Position numbers and translations under genes: made by a program. From Leifsonia xyli (lineage in GTDB: Bacteria > Actinomycetota > Actinomycetes > Actinomycetales > Microbacteriaceae): a DNA stretch of 64,000 nucleotides. Location of the stretch: NCBI GenBank assembly GCA_001647635.1, contig CP014761.1, positions 1,674,001 through 1,738,000 of the forward strand. The letters run 5' to 3'. The notes beneath the pieces are model-generated. The model had not been told where the DNA came from. It did no database searches and saw nothing but the letters and a program-made list of their open reading frames with translations. This document shows, piece after piece, positions 24,600-34,150 of this stretch (position 1 is the first letter of the stretch; every line of letters starts with the position of its first letter).

Positions 24600-25731
24600 G
24601 TGTGCGCTCCAGGTAGGAGGCGAGCACATCGCGGTACTGACCGGCGACGTGCTCCCAGGTGAATTCGGTGGCGTGGCGCTCGCGGGATGCGGCGGCGAGC
24701 TGCGCACGCAGGCCCGCGTCGGCGACGAGGCGGTCGATCCGCTCCGACGCCTCCGCGACGGTGCTGAAGTAGAGGGCGGCGTCCTGCGCCACCCACCGGT
24801 TGTACGGGTTGTCGTGGGCGAGGACCGGGTTGCCCGCGGCCATCGCCTCGACCAGCGACGGGTTGGTGCCGCCGACGGTGTGGCCGTGGAAGTATCCGAG
24901 GCCGTGGAAGCGGAGGGCGGCGATCCGCTCGGGCTCGTAGACCGACCCGACGAACCGGACCTCGTCGCTCGCGGCCTCGACGACGGCGCGGTGGTAGTCG
25001 TCCTCGTCGGGCCGGTAGGAGCCGAAGACGGCGAGCTGGACGCCGCGGGGGCGCTCGGAGAAGGCGGTCACCAGCTCCAGGATCGAGTTCTCGGGGATGG
25101 GCCGGCAGATGAGCGTGAAGTACCGTCCCGGCTCGAGCCCCAGCTCGTGGGCCGGCGCCTCCGGGGCATCGTCGACGCGGTAAGCGCCGTACGTGATCAT
25201 CGTGATCTTGCGCGCCGGCGCCTTGCGCCGCAGGTACACCTCGATCTCGGGGTGGTCGGCGATGAGGGTGTCGCCGACGACGCACGCGATCCGCTCGTTG
25301 ACGTAGAGGATGGCCTGTCTCGCCTTGCCCCACCGGGCGCGGGACCATTCGATGCCGTCCATGTTGATGACGTTCGGGATGCGCCGGAGGCGCTGCCAGA
25401 CGTTGAAGACGGCCGTGTTGTAGCCGAAGGTCAGGTGGAGGCCGGGGCGGCGGGATGCGTGGGCGATGGAGCGGAGGTCGAACCGGCTGGTGCCGAGCCA
25501 TCCCGTCGCGGCGACCGGGATGGTCACCCGCTGGATGCCGTTCCACTCGTCCTCGACGATCGGGCCGCGCCCTTCGGCCTGGCAGTAGACGATGACCCGC
25601 CAGCCCTGGTCGCGCAGGAAGAGGGCGACGTTCTCGGCGGCGGTCTCGAAGCCGCCGTAGTTCGCCGGCACGCCGTGGGTGCCCAGGATGCGCACGGTCG
25701 GGACGTCGGCGCGGACGCGCGTTCTCGCCAT
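24565..25731 (-). CDS. Glycosyltransferase with DUF1972 N-terminal domain (rhamnosyltransferase-like)
   Basis: 388 residues. VRILGTHGVPANYGGFETAAE at the N-terminus is the DUF1972 signature found in the WchF/Cps2T type of rhamnosyltransferase. The C-terminal GT1/GT4 half has GRYFTLICRPIPENSI and HTVGGTNPSLVEAMAAGNPV with the E-x7-E-like motif. In capsule loci that start with a WbaP/WchA-type enzyme, such proteins often add the second sugar. The ATG at 25729-25731 follows GGGAGGAACGA, a clear ribosome-binding site; the in-frame upstream extension to 25824 is not supported. Confidence 0.85.
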   Translation of the reverse strand: MARTRVRADVPTVRILGTHGVPANYGGFETAAENVALFLRDQGWRVIVYCQAEGRGPIVEDEWNGIQRVTIPVAATGWLGTSRFDLRSIAHASRRPGLHLTFGYNTAVFNVWQRLRRIPNVINMDGIEWSRARWGKARQAILYVNERIACVVGDTLIADHPEIEVYLRRKAPARKITMITYGAYRVDDAPEAPAHELGLEPGRYFTLICRPIPENSILELVTAFSERPRGVQLAVFGSYRPDEDDYHRAVVEAASDEVRFVGSVYEPERIAALRFHGLGYFHGHTVGGTNPSLVEAMAAGNPVLAHDNPYNRWVAQDAALYFSTVAEASERIDRLVADAGLRAQLAAASRERHATEFTWEHVAGQYRDVLASYLERTHDDRRTLDPAR

Positions 25732-25822
25732 TCGTTCCTCCCCTCGGCGAATGCCGCGATGACCGCGGTCGGGTGCGATCGAGGCAACAGTAACGCAGAT
25801 CAGAACAAAGTGAATAATGCTC

Positions 25823-25841
25823 ACCCCCGGATTGGGGGCAC
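25823..25841. promoter_or_regulatory. C-rich/G-rich motif between divergent polysaccharide genes (site B)
   Basis: ACCCCCGGATTGGGGGCAC, preceded by GTGAATAATGCTC, which aligns with ATGAGTATCACTC before site A. It lies between the DUF1972 glycosyltransferase (minus) and the large secreted protein gene (plus) and could serve both. Confidence 0.45.
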
Positions 25842-25880
25842 TTCCGTCTCGGCCGGAAGGCGATAACCTGTACGCAATGT

Positions 25881-25896
25881 TGAGGAACTGTCACTT
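25881..25896 (+). promoter_or_regulatory. Second copy of the conserved 16-mer
   Basis: TGAGGAACTGTCACTT, 15 of 16 identical to 18793-18808, 53 bases before the start of the large secreted protein gene. Confidence 0.5.
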
Positions 25897-25948
25897 CATC
25901 TGAGGGGACACGACTCGGCCCGACCCGACCCCCCATGGAGACCCGACC

Positions 25949-28900
25949 ATGAATCGACTGCCACGAGCGCGAACGCTCGCCATCACCACAGCCATCGCGC
26001 TCGGCATCGGCACCTTCTTCGCCGCCGGTCCCGCGTTCGCGGATAGTGCTCCACCCGATCCGACGAACCCCGCGACACCCCCCACCACCACCTCTGACGT
26101 GCTCCCCACCCCGCAGATCGACGGCGTCGTCTGGTCGCAGGCCGTGGTGGGCAACATCGACTACGTGGCGGGCAAGTTCACCACGGCCCGGCCCGCCGGG
26201 TCCGCCGCCGGCGTCAACACGGTCCCGCGCAACAACGTGCTCGCGTTCGACGTGACGACGGGCCAGCTGGTCACCAACTTCGCCCCCCAGCTCAACGCCC
26301 AGGCACTCGCGGTCGCCGGCTCCCCCGACGGCACCAAGGTGTACGTCGCGGGCGACTTCACCACGGCGGACGGCGTCGGCGCCTACCGCATCGCGGCCTA
26401 CAGCACCGCGACCGGACAGCGCATCGCCTCCTTCAAGCCGGTCATGGGCTCGTCGGTCCGTGCGCTCGCCGTGACCAATAACGCGGTGTACGCCGGAGGC
26501 TGGTTCACGACCGCCAACGGCGTCGCCAAGCAGCGCGTCGCGGCCCTCGACCCGAACACCGGCGCGACGCTGCCATTCCAGGCCGACGCCGACTACAACG
26601 TCAACGCGCTCGCCGCGAGCACCGACGGTTCGAAGGTCTACGTCGGCGGCCAGTTCGCCAGCCTCTCCGGCATGGCCGCGCTCGGCCTCGGAGCGGTGGA
26701 CGCCACCTCCGGCTCCTACCTGCCGTGGGCGGCCAACCAGGTGGTCCAGGACTACGGCAAGAACGCCAGCATCACCGCCCTCGCCGCGACCTCGACCGCC
26801 GTCTACGGCTCGGGCTACGACTGGGTCGGCGGCACGGGCAACCTCGAAGGCGCGTTCTCGGCCGACCCGAACACCGGGAACATCCAGTGGATCGAGGACT
26901 GCCACGGCGACACGTACTCCGTGTTCCCGACGAACAACGTCCTCTACGCTGTCGGCCACCCGCACTACTGCGGCAACATCGCAGGCGGCGGGTTCCCGCA
27001 GACCTCGCCGAAATGGACGTTCCACCACCTCCTGGGCTTCTCGGCCGCAGCGGTGGGCACCCTCGCGAACGACCCGATGGGCTACTTCAACTGGGGCGGC
27101 AAGCCGTCTCCGGCGCTCCTGGACTACTTCCCGAACTTCACCACCGGCACGTACACCGGTCAGGGCCAGGCCACCTGGTCCATCGCCGGCAACTCGAAGT
27201 ACATCGTGGCCGGCGGCGAGTTCCCGAGCGTCAACGGCGTCGCCTCGCAGGGCCTGACCCGCTTCGGCGTCCGCTCGGTCGCCCCGAACAAGGTCGGCCC
27301 GCAGGGCATCCCGCTCGTGCCGAACGCGGTCTCGTTCGCCAGCGGGCAGGTGCGCGTCTCCTGGAACGCCACGGTCGACCAGGACAACGGCTACCTGACC
27401 TACAAGGTGTACCGGGACGCGGAGAAGACGCCGGTCTACACGACCACGCAGCGGTCCAACTTCTACACGACCCCTCCGATGGGCTTCATCGACACCGGCC
27501 TCGTTCCCGGATCGACGCACGTCTACCACGTGAAGGTCAACGACCCGGACAACAACACCGTCTCCCGTGACACGCCCAGTGTGACCGTCTCGTCGGCCAA
27601 CGGGTCGAGCGGGTACTCCGACAGCGTGACCGGTGCGGGCGCCAGCGCCTACTGGCCGATGGACGAGACCAGCGGCGCGACCGCCTACGACCACGTCGGG
27701 TTCAACGACCTGACGCTGCCGAGCGGTGTCACCCGCACGACCAACGGTCCGCTCAGCGGGTCCGGAGCCGCCGTCTTCGACGGGAACAGCTTCGTGACCC
27801 CGGGTCAGCAGATCACCGGTCCGAACACCTTCACGGTGCAGGCCTGGATCAACACCACCACCACCTCCGGCGGCAAGATCCTCGGCTTCGGCAACTCCAA
27901 CACCGGCAGCTCGGGCAGTTACGACCGCCACGTCTACATGGACAATCAGGGTCGCATCTGGTTCGGCGTGTACCCGGGCGGCGTCGCAACCGTGAACAGC
28001 GCGGCCTCCTACAACGACGGGAAGTGGCACCAGCTCACCGCGAGCCTCAGCTCGAGCGGCATGCAGCTGTACGTCGACGGCAAGCTCGTCGGCAGCCGCA
28101 CGGACGTGACCACGGGCCAGCAGTACTCCGGGTACTGGCGGATCGGCGGGGACAACCTCAACGGATGGCCCTCGCAGCCCTCGAGCCAGAACTTCGCCGG
28201 CTCGATCGGGCAGGTCGCGCTCTACCCGACCGCGCTGAGCCGCACCACCATCGCCTCCCAGGTGGTGGCGGCCGGCCAGCCGTCCCCGATCCCGCCCGCG
28301 CCGGCCGACTCCTACGGGGCCGCGGTGTACGCGGGGAACCCGGAGTTCTACTGGCGGCTCGGCGAGACGCTCGGCTCCACGGCGGCGGACTCCGGCCCGA
28401 ACGGCGTGACCGGCAACTACATCGGCACCTACACCCAGCAGCAGGCGGGAGCCCTCGCGGGCGTCTCGAACACGGCGGTCGCCTTCAACGGCGGCGCGGT
28501 GGTCAACGGGACGCAGGACTCGAACCCGACGGTCTACACCGAAGAGGCGTGGTTCAAGACGACCACCACCTCCGGCGGCAAGATCATCGGCTTCGGCAAC
28601 GCCACGAACGGCACCTCGAGCAACTACGACCGCCATGTCTACATGCAGGACAACGGCCAGCTGGTGTTCGGTGTCTGGACCGGTCAGACGAACACCATCA
28701 CCACCGGCCCGTCCTACAACGACGGGAAGTGGCACCAGGTGGTCGCGACGCAGGGCTCCGACGGCATGAAGCTGTACGTCGACGGCCAGCTCTCCGGGAC
28801 CAACCCGCAGACCCAGGCACAGGGCTACAGCGGCTACTGGCGGGTCGGCGGCGACACCACCTGGGGCTCGTCCAGCCCGTGGTTCAACGGCACGATCGAC

Positions 28901-30376
28901 GAGGCGGCGGTCTACCCGACCGTGCTCGACGCGACGACGGTGCTGAACCACTACAACCTGGGCACCGGCAACAAGCCCAACCAGGCGCCCACGGCGTCCT
29001 TCACGGCGACGATGACCAACCTGAGCGGAGCGTTCGACGCCACGGCGTCCAGCGACCCGGACGGCACGGTCGCCTCGTACGCGTGGGACTTCGGCGACGG
29101 TCAGACGGGGATCGGCGCCACACCGACCCACGTCTACCAGAACGCGGGCACCTACACGGTCACGCTGACGGTCACCGACAACTCCGGTGCGGCGTCCGCC
29201 CCCGTCACCCAGCAGGTGGTCGCCACGAAGGCGAACCAGGCCCCGACGGCCGCGTTCACCTCCTCGGCGAGCAACCTCACGGCCTCGTTCGACGGCACCA
29301 CGTCGAGCGACCCCGACGGGACGGTCGCCTCGTACGCCTGGGACTTCGGTGACGGCCAGACCGGCACCGGAGCGACGACGACCCACGCCTACGGCGCCGC
29401 CGGCACCTACACGGTGGGCCTGACGGTCACGGACAACCAGGGCCTCGCCTCCACGGCGACCACCCACACGGTGACGGTGACCGCTCCGGTCAACCAGCCG
29501 CCGGTGGCCTCCTTCACCTCCACCACGACGAACCTCACGGTCTCGGTCGACGGATCCGGATCCTCCGACCCCGACGGCACGATCGCGAGCTACGCCTGGA
29601 ACTGGGGCGACGGGGCGACCAGCACGGGAGCGACGGCGTCGCACCCGTACGCGGCGGCCGGCACCTACACGGTCACCCTGACGGTCACCGACAACCAGGG
29701 CGCCACGGCCCAGAAGACCGCCACCGTCACCCCGACGGCGCCGGTCGGACCGCAGCCCCTCGCAGCCGACGCGTTCGGCCGCACGCTCGCCAGCGGGTGG
29801 GGCAACGCCGACACCGGCGGCGCCTGGACCGTCTCCGGAGGGGCGACGAACTACTCCGTCGCTCCGGGCTACGGCCAGCAGTCGGCCACCCTCGGCGCCA
29901 GCCGCACGAGCTCGCTGAACGCGGTCTCGTCGACGAGCACCGACTCCACGGTGAAGTTCAGCACCACCACGATGCCGACCGGCGGCGGGACCTACGTCTC
30001 GGTCATCGGCCGACTGGTGGGGGCTACGGACTACGAGGCGCGGGTCTGGGTGAAGTCGACCGGCCAGGTGCAGCTCCAGCTCCTGCAGGGCTCCACCACC
30101 CTCTCGGCGGCCAACATCGCGGGCATCACCTACAACGCGGGCGACACCCTGTCGGTCCGGGTGCAGGTGACCGGCACGAACCCGACGACCATCCGGGCCT
30201 CGGTCTGGTCCTCGTCGCAGGCGGCGCCGGCGAACTGGCAGCTGCAGGCGACGGACTCCACCGCCGCCCTGCAGGTCGCCGGCAGCGTCGGCCTCCGCGA
30301 GTACCTGTCGGGTACGGCGACCACCAGCCCGGTGATCGTCCGGTACACCGGCTACCAGGTGGTGCCGGTGGCCTGA
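25949..30376 (+). CDS. Large secreted protein: beta-propeller, two LamG domains, three PKD domains, C-terminal module
   Basis: 1475 residues with a signal peptide cleaved after about AFA (residue 31). Residues about 60-450 hold repeats such as VYVAGDFTTADGVGAYRIAAY and VYAGGWFTTANG, typical of a delta-60/DUF5122-like propeller. A fibronectin-III-like stretch follows (about 455-545). Two LamG/concanavalin-like domains are at about 552-780 and 787-1005, each with TSGGKI.GFGN and YNDGKWHQ. Three PKD domains (about 1008-1265) carry DPDGT.ASYAW..GDG. The last roughly 205 residues (LAADAFGRTLASGWGNADTG onward) resemble the N-terminal module of the beta-helix protein at 41064-43766. No sortase signal or C-terminal helix is seen. 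It likely binds or organises extracellular polysaccharide. Confidence 0.88.
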   Translation: MNRLPRARTLAITTAIALGIGTFFAAGPAFADSAPPDPTNPATPPTTTSDVLPTPQIDGVVWSQAVVGNIDYVAGKFTTARPAGSAAGVNTVPRNNVLAFDVTTGQLVTNFAPQLNAQALAVAGSPDGTKVYVAGDFTTADGVGAYRIAAYSTATGQRIASFKPVMGSSVRALAVTNNAVYAGGWFTTANGVAKQRVAALDPNTGATLPFQADADYNVNALAASTDGSKVYVGGQFASLSGMAALGLGAVDATSGSYLPWAANQVVQDYGKNASITALAATSTAVYGSGYDWVGGTGNLEGAFSADPNTGNIQWIEDCHGDTYSVFPTNNVLYAVGHPHYCGNIAGGGFPQTSPKWTFHHLLGFSAAAVGTLANDPMGYFNWGGKPSPALLDYFPNFTTGTYTGQGQATWSIAGNSKYIVAGGEFPSVNGVASQGLTRFGVRSVAPNKVGPQGIPLVPNAVSFASGQVRVSWNATVDQDNGYLTYKVYRDAEKTPVYTTTQRSNFYTTPPMGFIDTGLVPGSTHVYHVKVNDPDNNTVSRDTPSVTVSSANGSSGYSDSVTGAGASAYWPMDETSGATAYDHVGFNDLTLPSGVTRTTNGPLSGSGAAVFDGNSFVTPGQQITGPNTFTVQAWINTTTTSGGKILGFGNSNTGSSGSYDRHVYMDNQGRIWFGVYPGGVATVNSAASYNDGKWHQLTASLSSSGMQLYVDGKLVGSRTDVTTGQQYSGYWRIGGDNLNGWPSQPSSQNFAGSIGQVALYPTALSRTTIASQVVAAGQPSPIPPAPADSYGAAVYAGNPEFYWRLGETLGSTAADSGPNGVTGNYIGTYTQQQAGALAGVSNTAVAFNGGAVVNGTQDSNPTVYTEEAWFKTTTTSGGKIIGFGNATNGTSSNYDRHVYMQDNGQLVFGVWTGQTNTITTGPSYNDGKWHQVVATQGSDGMKLYVDGQLSGTNPQTQAQGYSGYWRVGGDTTWGSSSPWFNGTIDEAAVYPTVLDATTVLNHYNLGTGNKPNQAPTASFTATMTNLSGAFDATASSDPDGTVASYAWDFGDGQTGIGATPTHVYQNAGTYTVTLTVTDNSGAASAPVTQQVVATKANQAPTAAFTSSASNLTASFDGTTSSDPDGTVASYAWDFGDGQTGTGATTTHAYGAAGTYTVGLTVTDNQGLASTATTHTVTVTAPVNQPPVASFTSTTTNLTVSVDGSGSSDPDGTIASYAWNWGDGATSTGATASHPYAAAGTYTVTLTVTDNQGATAQKTATVTPTAPVGPQPLAADAFGRTLASGWGNADTGGAWTVSGGATNYSVAPGYGQQSATLGASRTSSLNAVSSTSTDSTVKFSTTTMPTGGGTYVSVIGRLVGATDYEARVWVKSTGQVQLQLLQGSTTLSAANIAGITYNAGDTLSVRVQVTGTNPTTIRASVWSSSQAAPANWQLQATDSTAALQVAGSVGLREYLSGTATTSPVIVRYTGYQVVPVA

Positions 30377-30395
30377 GCGGAACATCAGCACACAC

Positions 30396-30430
30396 GACCG
30401 GGCGAGGCGTGCAGTACGCCTCGCCCGGTC
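30396..30430 (+). terminator. Terminator of the large secreted protein gene
   Basis: GACCGGGCGAGGCGT (30396-30410) pairs perfectly over 15 bases with 30416-30430 around GCAGT, 20 bases after the stop. Confidence 0.8.
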
Positions 30431-30528
30431 ACCCATTCGGCCGCAGGGCCGGACGAGTACCATGAGACAACTTCTCAGCCGGACCGACCCCGGCTCATGC
30501 GCCCGACCCGCAGATGAGAGGCACGACG

Positions 30529-31842
30529 ATGACGGGGACTTCCGTTGACCACCTGATGATCCAGGTGCTCGGCGTCGTCGCGGCCGCCCTCCTGCTGATC
30601 GTCCTCCGGCGTGCTCCTCGCGCCTCCGTCGCGCTGTGGCTGGCGGCGCTCTGCTTCATCCCGATCTGGCTCGGCGTCGGCGTCGGCCTGAACGGCAACC
30701 TCTTCCTCCCCGCCGTGAGCGCGGTCGGGCTCGTCGTGATCATCGCGCTCATCCCGGTGCCGGAGTTCCGCCTCGTGCCCGCTGACCTCTTCGTGCTGAT
30801 CCTGCTCGCTCTCGGCGTCGCCGGACTGTTCGGCGCCAACGCCTCCATCGCCTTCGGCACCCTCGTCACGATGGCCACCTACTTCGCCGTCGGCTACGCG
30901 GTCGGTCGACTGGCGGCGCTCCGCGTCTCGGGCGCGTTCCTCAGCGGAGCCATCGCCGTCGCGTTCACGATCGTCGGCCTGTTCGCCCTGGCGGAGTACC
31001 TCACGAAGTTCAACCCGTTCATCCTGCTGCACGCCTCGAACGGGCTCTACAGCGCGTGGGGGACTATCCAGATCCGCGGCGGCGTGCCGCGGGCGGAGGC
31101 CGCCTTCGGCCACTCGATCGCCTTGGGCGCGAGCCTCGCCCTCGCGATCCCCTTCGCGGTCGCCGCGCCGTTCAAGCTCTGGCTGCGGCTCGCGATGGTC
31201 GCGGTCATGCTCGGCGGATGCGTCGTCAGCTTCAGCCGCACGGCCATGCTCTGCGCGGCCATCGCCCTGCTGCTCTCGGTGTTCTTCTCGCGCGAGCTGT
31301 CCGTCCGGGTGCGGGCCATCATGCTCACCGTGCTCGGTGTCGCGACCGTGGTCGCGGCTCCGCTGGTCCTCTCGGTGTTCGACGACGCCGGCACGGAGGC
31401 GACCGGGAGCGCCGACTACCGCGGCGACCTGCTCTCGCTCATCGGCAGCATGAACCCCATCGGCGTGGCCGACTCCGCGCAGAAGGACTCGGCCGGGACG
31501 CTGCACTTCGCGCACTTCGTCTCCATCGACAGCCAGCTCGTCCTGACCGGCCTCACCAACGGCTTCCTCGCCATGCTGCTGGCCTGCATCGCGCTCGTCG
31601 CGGCCGTGTGGACCGTGCTCCGCGGGAGGGCCACGACGGGCACGATCGCCCTCGTCGCCCAGATCCCCGCGCTCGCCACCGTCGCGCTGATCACCCAGTA
31701 CTCCATCTTCCTCTTCGCCGTCGCCGGGATAGCCGCGAGCAGCCAGTCGCTCGCGCGCTCCCGCCGGATCGCGGAGGCGGAGACGTCCCTCACGGCCCCG
31801 ACCGGCCCGTACCGCCCGATACCCCTTAAGGAACCGTCATGA
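30529..31842 (+). CDS. O-antigen ligase/polymerase-like (Wzy-type) membrane protein
   Basis: 437 residues with about eleven predicted helices and one larger external loop around GLYSAWGTIQIRGGVPRAEA and AFGHSIALG, the arrangement of the Wzy/WaaL superfamily. VSFSRTAMLCAAIALLLSV is the typical helix following that loop. It would polymerise lipid-linked repeat units outside the membrane. ATG at 30529 is preferred because GAGAGG lies 7 bases upstream; ATG at 30514 in the same frame is possible. The stop overlaps the start of the tyrosine autokinase gene by 4 bases, linking polymerase and chain-length control. Confidence 0.8.
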   Translation: MTGTSVDHLMIQVLGVVAAALLLIVLRRAPRASVALWLAALCFIPIWLGVGVGLNGNLFLPAVSAVGLVVIIALIPVPEFRLVPADLFVLILLALGVAGLFGANASIAFGTLVTMATYFAVGYAVGRLAALRVSGAFLSGAIAVAFTIVGLFALAEYLTKFNPFILLHASNGLYSAWGTIQIRGGVPRAEAAFGHSIALGASLALAIPFAVAAPFKLWLRLAMVAVMLGGCVVSFSRTAMLCAAIALLLSVFFSRELSVRVRAIMLTVLGVATVVAAPLVLSVFDDAGTEATGSADYRGDLLSLIGSMNPIGVADSAQKDSAGTLHFAHFVSIDSQLVLTGLTNGFLAMLLACIALVAAVWTVLRGRATTGTIALVAQIPALATVALITQYSIFLFAVAGIAASSQSLARSRRIAEAETSLTAPTGPYRPIPLKEPS

Positions 31843-33395
31843 CCCGGAACCCGTATCTCGCCCTGTTCCGCCACTTCTGGTACGTCGTCGTCGCCGGCGC
31901 GCTCATCGGAGCGCTCGCCGGCTGGGGGGTGAGCCAGCTCGCGACCCGCATGTACACCTCGACCACCAGCATGTACTTCTCGCTGAGCGCGGGCGTCTCG
32001 GGCAACGACATCAACCAGGGGTCGACATACACGCAGAACCAGATGCTGAGCTTCGCCCAGCTGGCCACCTCGCCGGTCGTGCTGCAGCCCGTGATCGACA
32101 GCCTCGACCTGAGCGTCGAGCCCGGCACCCTGGCGAAGCAGATCTCGGTCACCACACCGCAGAACACCGTCGTGCTGCAGCTGGATGTGACGGACACGTC
32201 CCCGAAGCAGGCGACCGACATCGCCAACGCGGTCGCGGCGAGCCTGCGCACCGAGGTGGAGGACATCGCTCCGAAGAACGCTCAGGGCAACGGCACGGTG
32301 ACCACGCGGGTGATCGAACCGGCCGTCGAACCCGCCGGCCCCTCGGCGCCGAACGAGCGCCTCAACATCCTCCTCGGACTGATCGTCGGCATCCTCGCCG
32401 CCGCCGGCGCCCTGCTGCTCTGGGAGGCGCTCAGCACGCGGGTCGACTCGGAGGAGAAGGCGCTCGCCGTCACCGGCGCGCCCAGCCTGGGAACCGTCCG
32501 CCGGCGTCGTGGAGCGGCACAGGGCCTCGCGATGGTGGGCGACACCCGATCGCCCAGCGCCGAGGACTTCCGGCAGCTGCGCGCCAACCTCGAGTTCGTG
32601 GCGGTGGACGTCGAGGCTCCGGTGTTCGTGATCACCTCCTCCGTGCAGGGCGAGGGCAAGTCCACCGTCGCGACGAACCTCGCCATCGCCCTCAGCGAGG
32701 GCGACAAGCGCGTCCTGCTGATCGACGCCGACCTCCGGCGGCCCGCCGTCGCCCACTACACCGGCATGGTCCCCGACACCGGTCTGAGCACCATCCTGGC
32801 CGGGCGGATCTCGCTCGAGGACGCCGTCCAGCCGTGGGGCGACGGCGCCCTCACCGTGCTGACGGCCGGACGCATCCCGCCGAACCCGAGCGAGCTGCTG
32901 TCGTCGCGGGCCATGGCGGCGCTCATCGCCGAGGCGCGGAAGAGGTACGACGTGATCGTGATCGACACCCCGCCGCTCGGCGCGGTCGCCGACGCCGCCT
33001 CGCTGGTCTCGGTGGCCGACGGGACCGTCGTCGTCGTCGACCGGACGACCGTCCGCCGCAGCCAGCTGACACACACCGTGGACGCCATCCGGCGTGCGGG
33101 CGGTTCGGTCGCCGGCGTGGTGCTCAACAAGGCGCGGGGCAAGCGCTCCGGCACCGCGTACTACTACTACAAGGAGGACGAGGTCCGCGGCGCGTCCGGC
33201 GCGCCCACCTCGCACCATGCGACCGAGGGGCGCGCCCCCAAGAACCGCCTGCTGATCCCACGCCGGAGCGAGCCGACCGCGAAGCCGGCCGAGCCGGAGG
33301 TGAAGCCGGACGCGCAGACGGACGCGAACCCGACCGAGGCCGAGACGGAGACCGAGGACTCCCCCTCAGAGACCGCCCCGCTCAGCCGGAAGTGA
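31839..33395 (+). CDS. Polysaccharide co-polymerase fused to BY-type tyrosine autokinase
   Basis: 518 residues. The N-terminal Wzz domain is framed by helices at about 15-37 and 174-197. The cytoplasmic kinase part has Walker A in SSVQGEGKST (about 266-275), Walker A' LIDADLRRP (about 292-300) and Walker B VIVIDTPPLG (about 372). A tyrosine cluster Y441-Y444 follows the kinase core and is the expected autophosphorylation site. The last 60 residues are acidic and Pro/Glu/Thr-rich. It controls chain length of the polymer; the partner phosphatase is probably the gene at 43941. Confidence 0.92.
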   Translation: MTRNPYLALFRHFWYVVVAGALIGALAGWGVSQLATRMYTSTTSMYFSLSAGVSGNDINQGSTYTQNQMLSFAQLATSPVVLQPVIDSLDLSVEPGTLAKQISVTTPQNTVVLQLDVTDTSPKQATDIANAVAASLRTEVEDIAPKNAQGNGTVTTRVIEPAVEPAGPSAPNERLNILLGLIVGILAAAGALLLWEALSTRVDSEEKALAVTGAPSLGTVRRRRGAAQGLAMVGDTRSPSAEDFRQLRANLEFVAVDVEAPVFVITSSVQGEGKSTVATNLAIALSEGDKRVLLIDADLRRPAVAHYTGMVPDTGLSTILAGRISLEDAVQPWGDGALTVLTAGRIPPNPSELLSSRAMAALIAEARKRYDVIVIDTPPLGAVADAASLVSVADGTVVVVDRTTVRRSQLTHTVDAIRRAGGSVAGVVLNKARGKRSGTAYYYYKEDEVRGASGAPTSHHATEGRAPKNRLLIPRRSEPTAKPAEPEVKPDAQTDANPTEAETETEDSPSETAPLSRK

Positions 33396-33397
33396 CG

Positions 33398-33435
33398 ACA
33401 GCGCCGGCCGCCCCGCGAGGGACGGCCGGCGCTGT
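33398..33435. terminator. Stem-loop after the autokinase gene
   Basis: ACAGCGCCGGCCG (33398-33410) pairs with 33423-33435. It lies between convergent genes and may serve both. Confidence 0.75.
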
Positions 33436-33448
33436 GGTCGAGGGTGGG

Positions 33449-34102
33449 CTACTTGACGAGGACGATCGGCGAGGCGCCGCTTCCGACGGTGACGCGGAAG
33501 GCCTTCTGGCTGTCGGCGGGCACCGAGAACACGTACTCCCCCGACGCCTGCTCGCCCGCGGCCAGCGTCCCGTTCAGTCCCTTCGTCTCGGACGTGACAG
33601 GGGACGCGGGGGTGTAGTCGTCGCCGAAGTAGCCGTTGATGCTGAGCGAGCTGAGGTCGACGGGCTTGGAGCCGCCGTTGTGGACGACGACGGTGGCCTT
33701 CATGCCGGGCCCGCTGACCTCGCCCGGTCCGGCGGCGGACACGGTGACCTCGGTGAACGGCGAGACCGTGACGGTCACGTCGCCGCCGAAGGGCGTCGTG
33801 TCACCGGTGGTGACGGTCTGCGCCACGGGAGCGCCGAAGCGCGGGTCGGGCGTAGGCGTCGCATCCGGCGCCTTCAAGGAGCCGGTCGGCGTCGACGTCG
33901 GCCCGGCGATGGCGGGTGCGCTCGGCACGGGGGTTCCGACCGCGACGAGCGTGTGCGTCGACGTCGGTGTCGAGGACTGCGCGGACATCACCCCCCAGGT
34001 GACGCCGGCGGCGCAGAGCAGCACCGCGCTGCCCCCGGCGATCCACGGTGCGATGCGGTGACGACGTGGTGTGACGTCGTCGTTGTCGTCCGGAGTGGTC
34101 AT
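33449..34102 (-). CDS. Membrane-anchored protein with an extracytoplasmic beta-rich domain, function unknown
   Basis: 217 residues. A cytoplasmic N-terminus (MTTPDDNDDVTPRRHR) is followed by one helix (APWIAGGSAVLLCAAGVTWG), a Pro/Thr/Ser-rich stalk of about 50 residues, and a C-terminal domain of about 110 residues resembling DUF4352-like immunoglobulin folds (VTVTVSPFTEVTVSA, MKATVVVHNGGSKPVDLSSL). It lies 48 bases downstream of the GT2 gene on the same strand, so they may be co-transcribed. A role in polymer export or attachment is only inferred from location. Confidence 0.65.
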   Translation of the reverse strand: MTTPDDNDDVTPRRHRIAPWIAGGSAVLLCAAGVTWGVMSAQSSTPTSTHTLVAVGTPVPSAPAIAGPTSTPTGSLKAPDATPTPDPRFGAPVAQTVTTGDTTPFGGDVTVTVSPFTEVTVSAAGPGEVSGPGMKATVVVHNGGSKPVDLSSLSINGYFGDDYTPASPVTSETKGLNGTLAAGEQASGEYVFSVPADSQKAFRVTVGSGASPIVLVK

Positions 34103-34150
34103 GGCAGTGCTCCCAGTCGCACGATGTCGGGAGTTCCGTGCGCGAGAAGT

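Noticed and set aside
28972..29745. Repeated DNA that could look like a CRISPR or satellite array
   Set aside because: The repeats are in frame and encode PKD domains; there are no spacers of constant length.
24596..30463. 1955-codon open frame on the minus strand across the large secreted protein
   Set aside because: It is antisense to a gene with a signal peptide and clear domains; its arginine-rich low-complexity translation is a shadow of GC-rich codon use.
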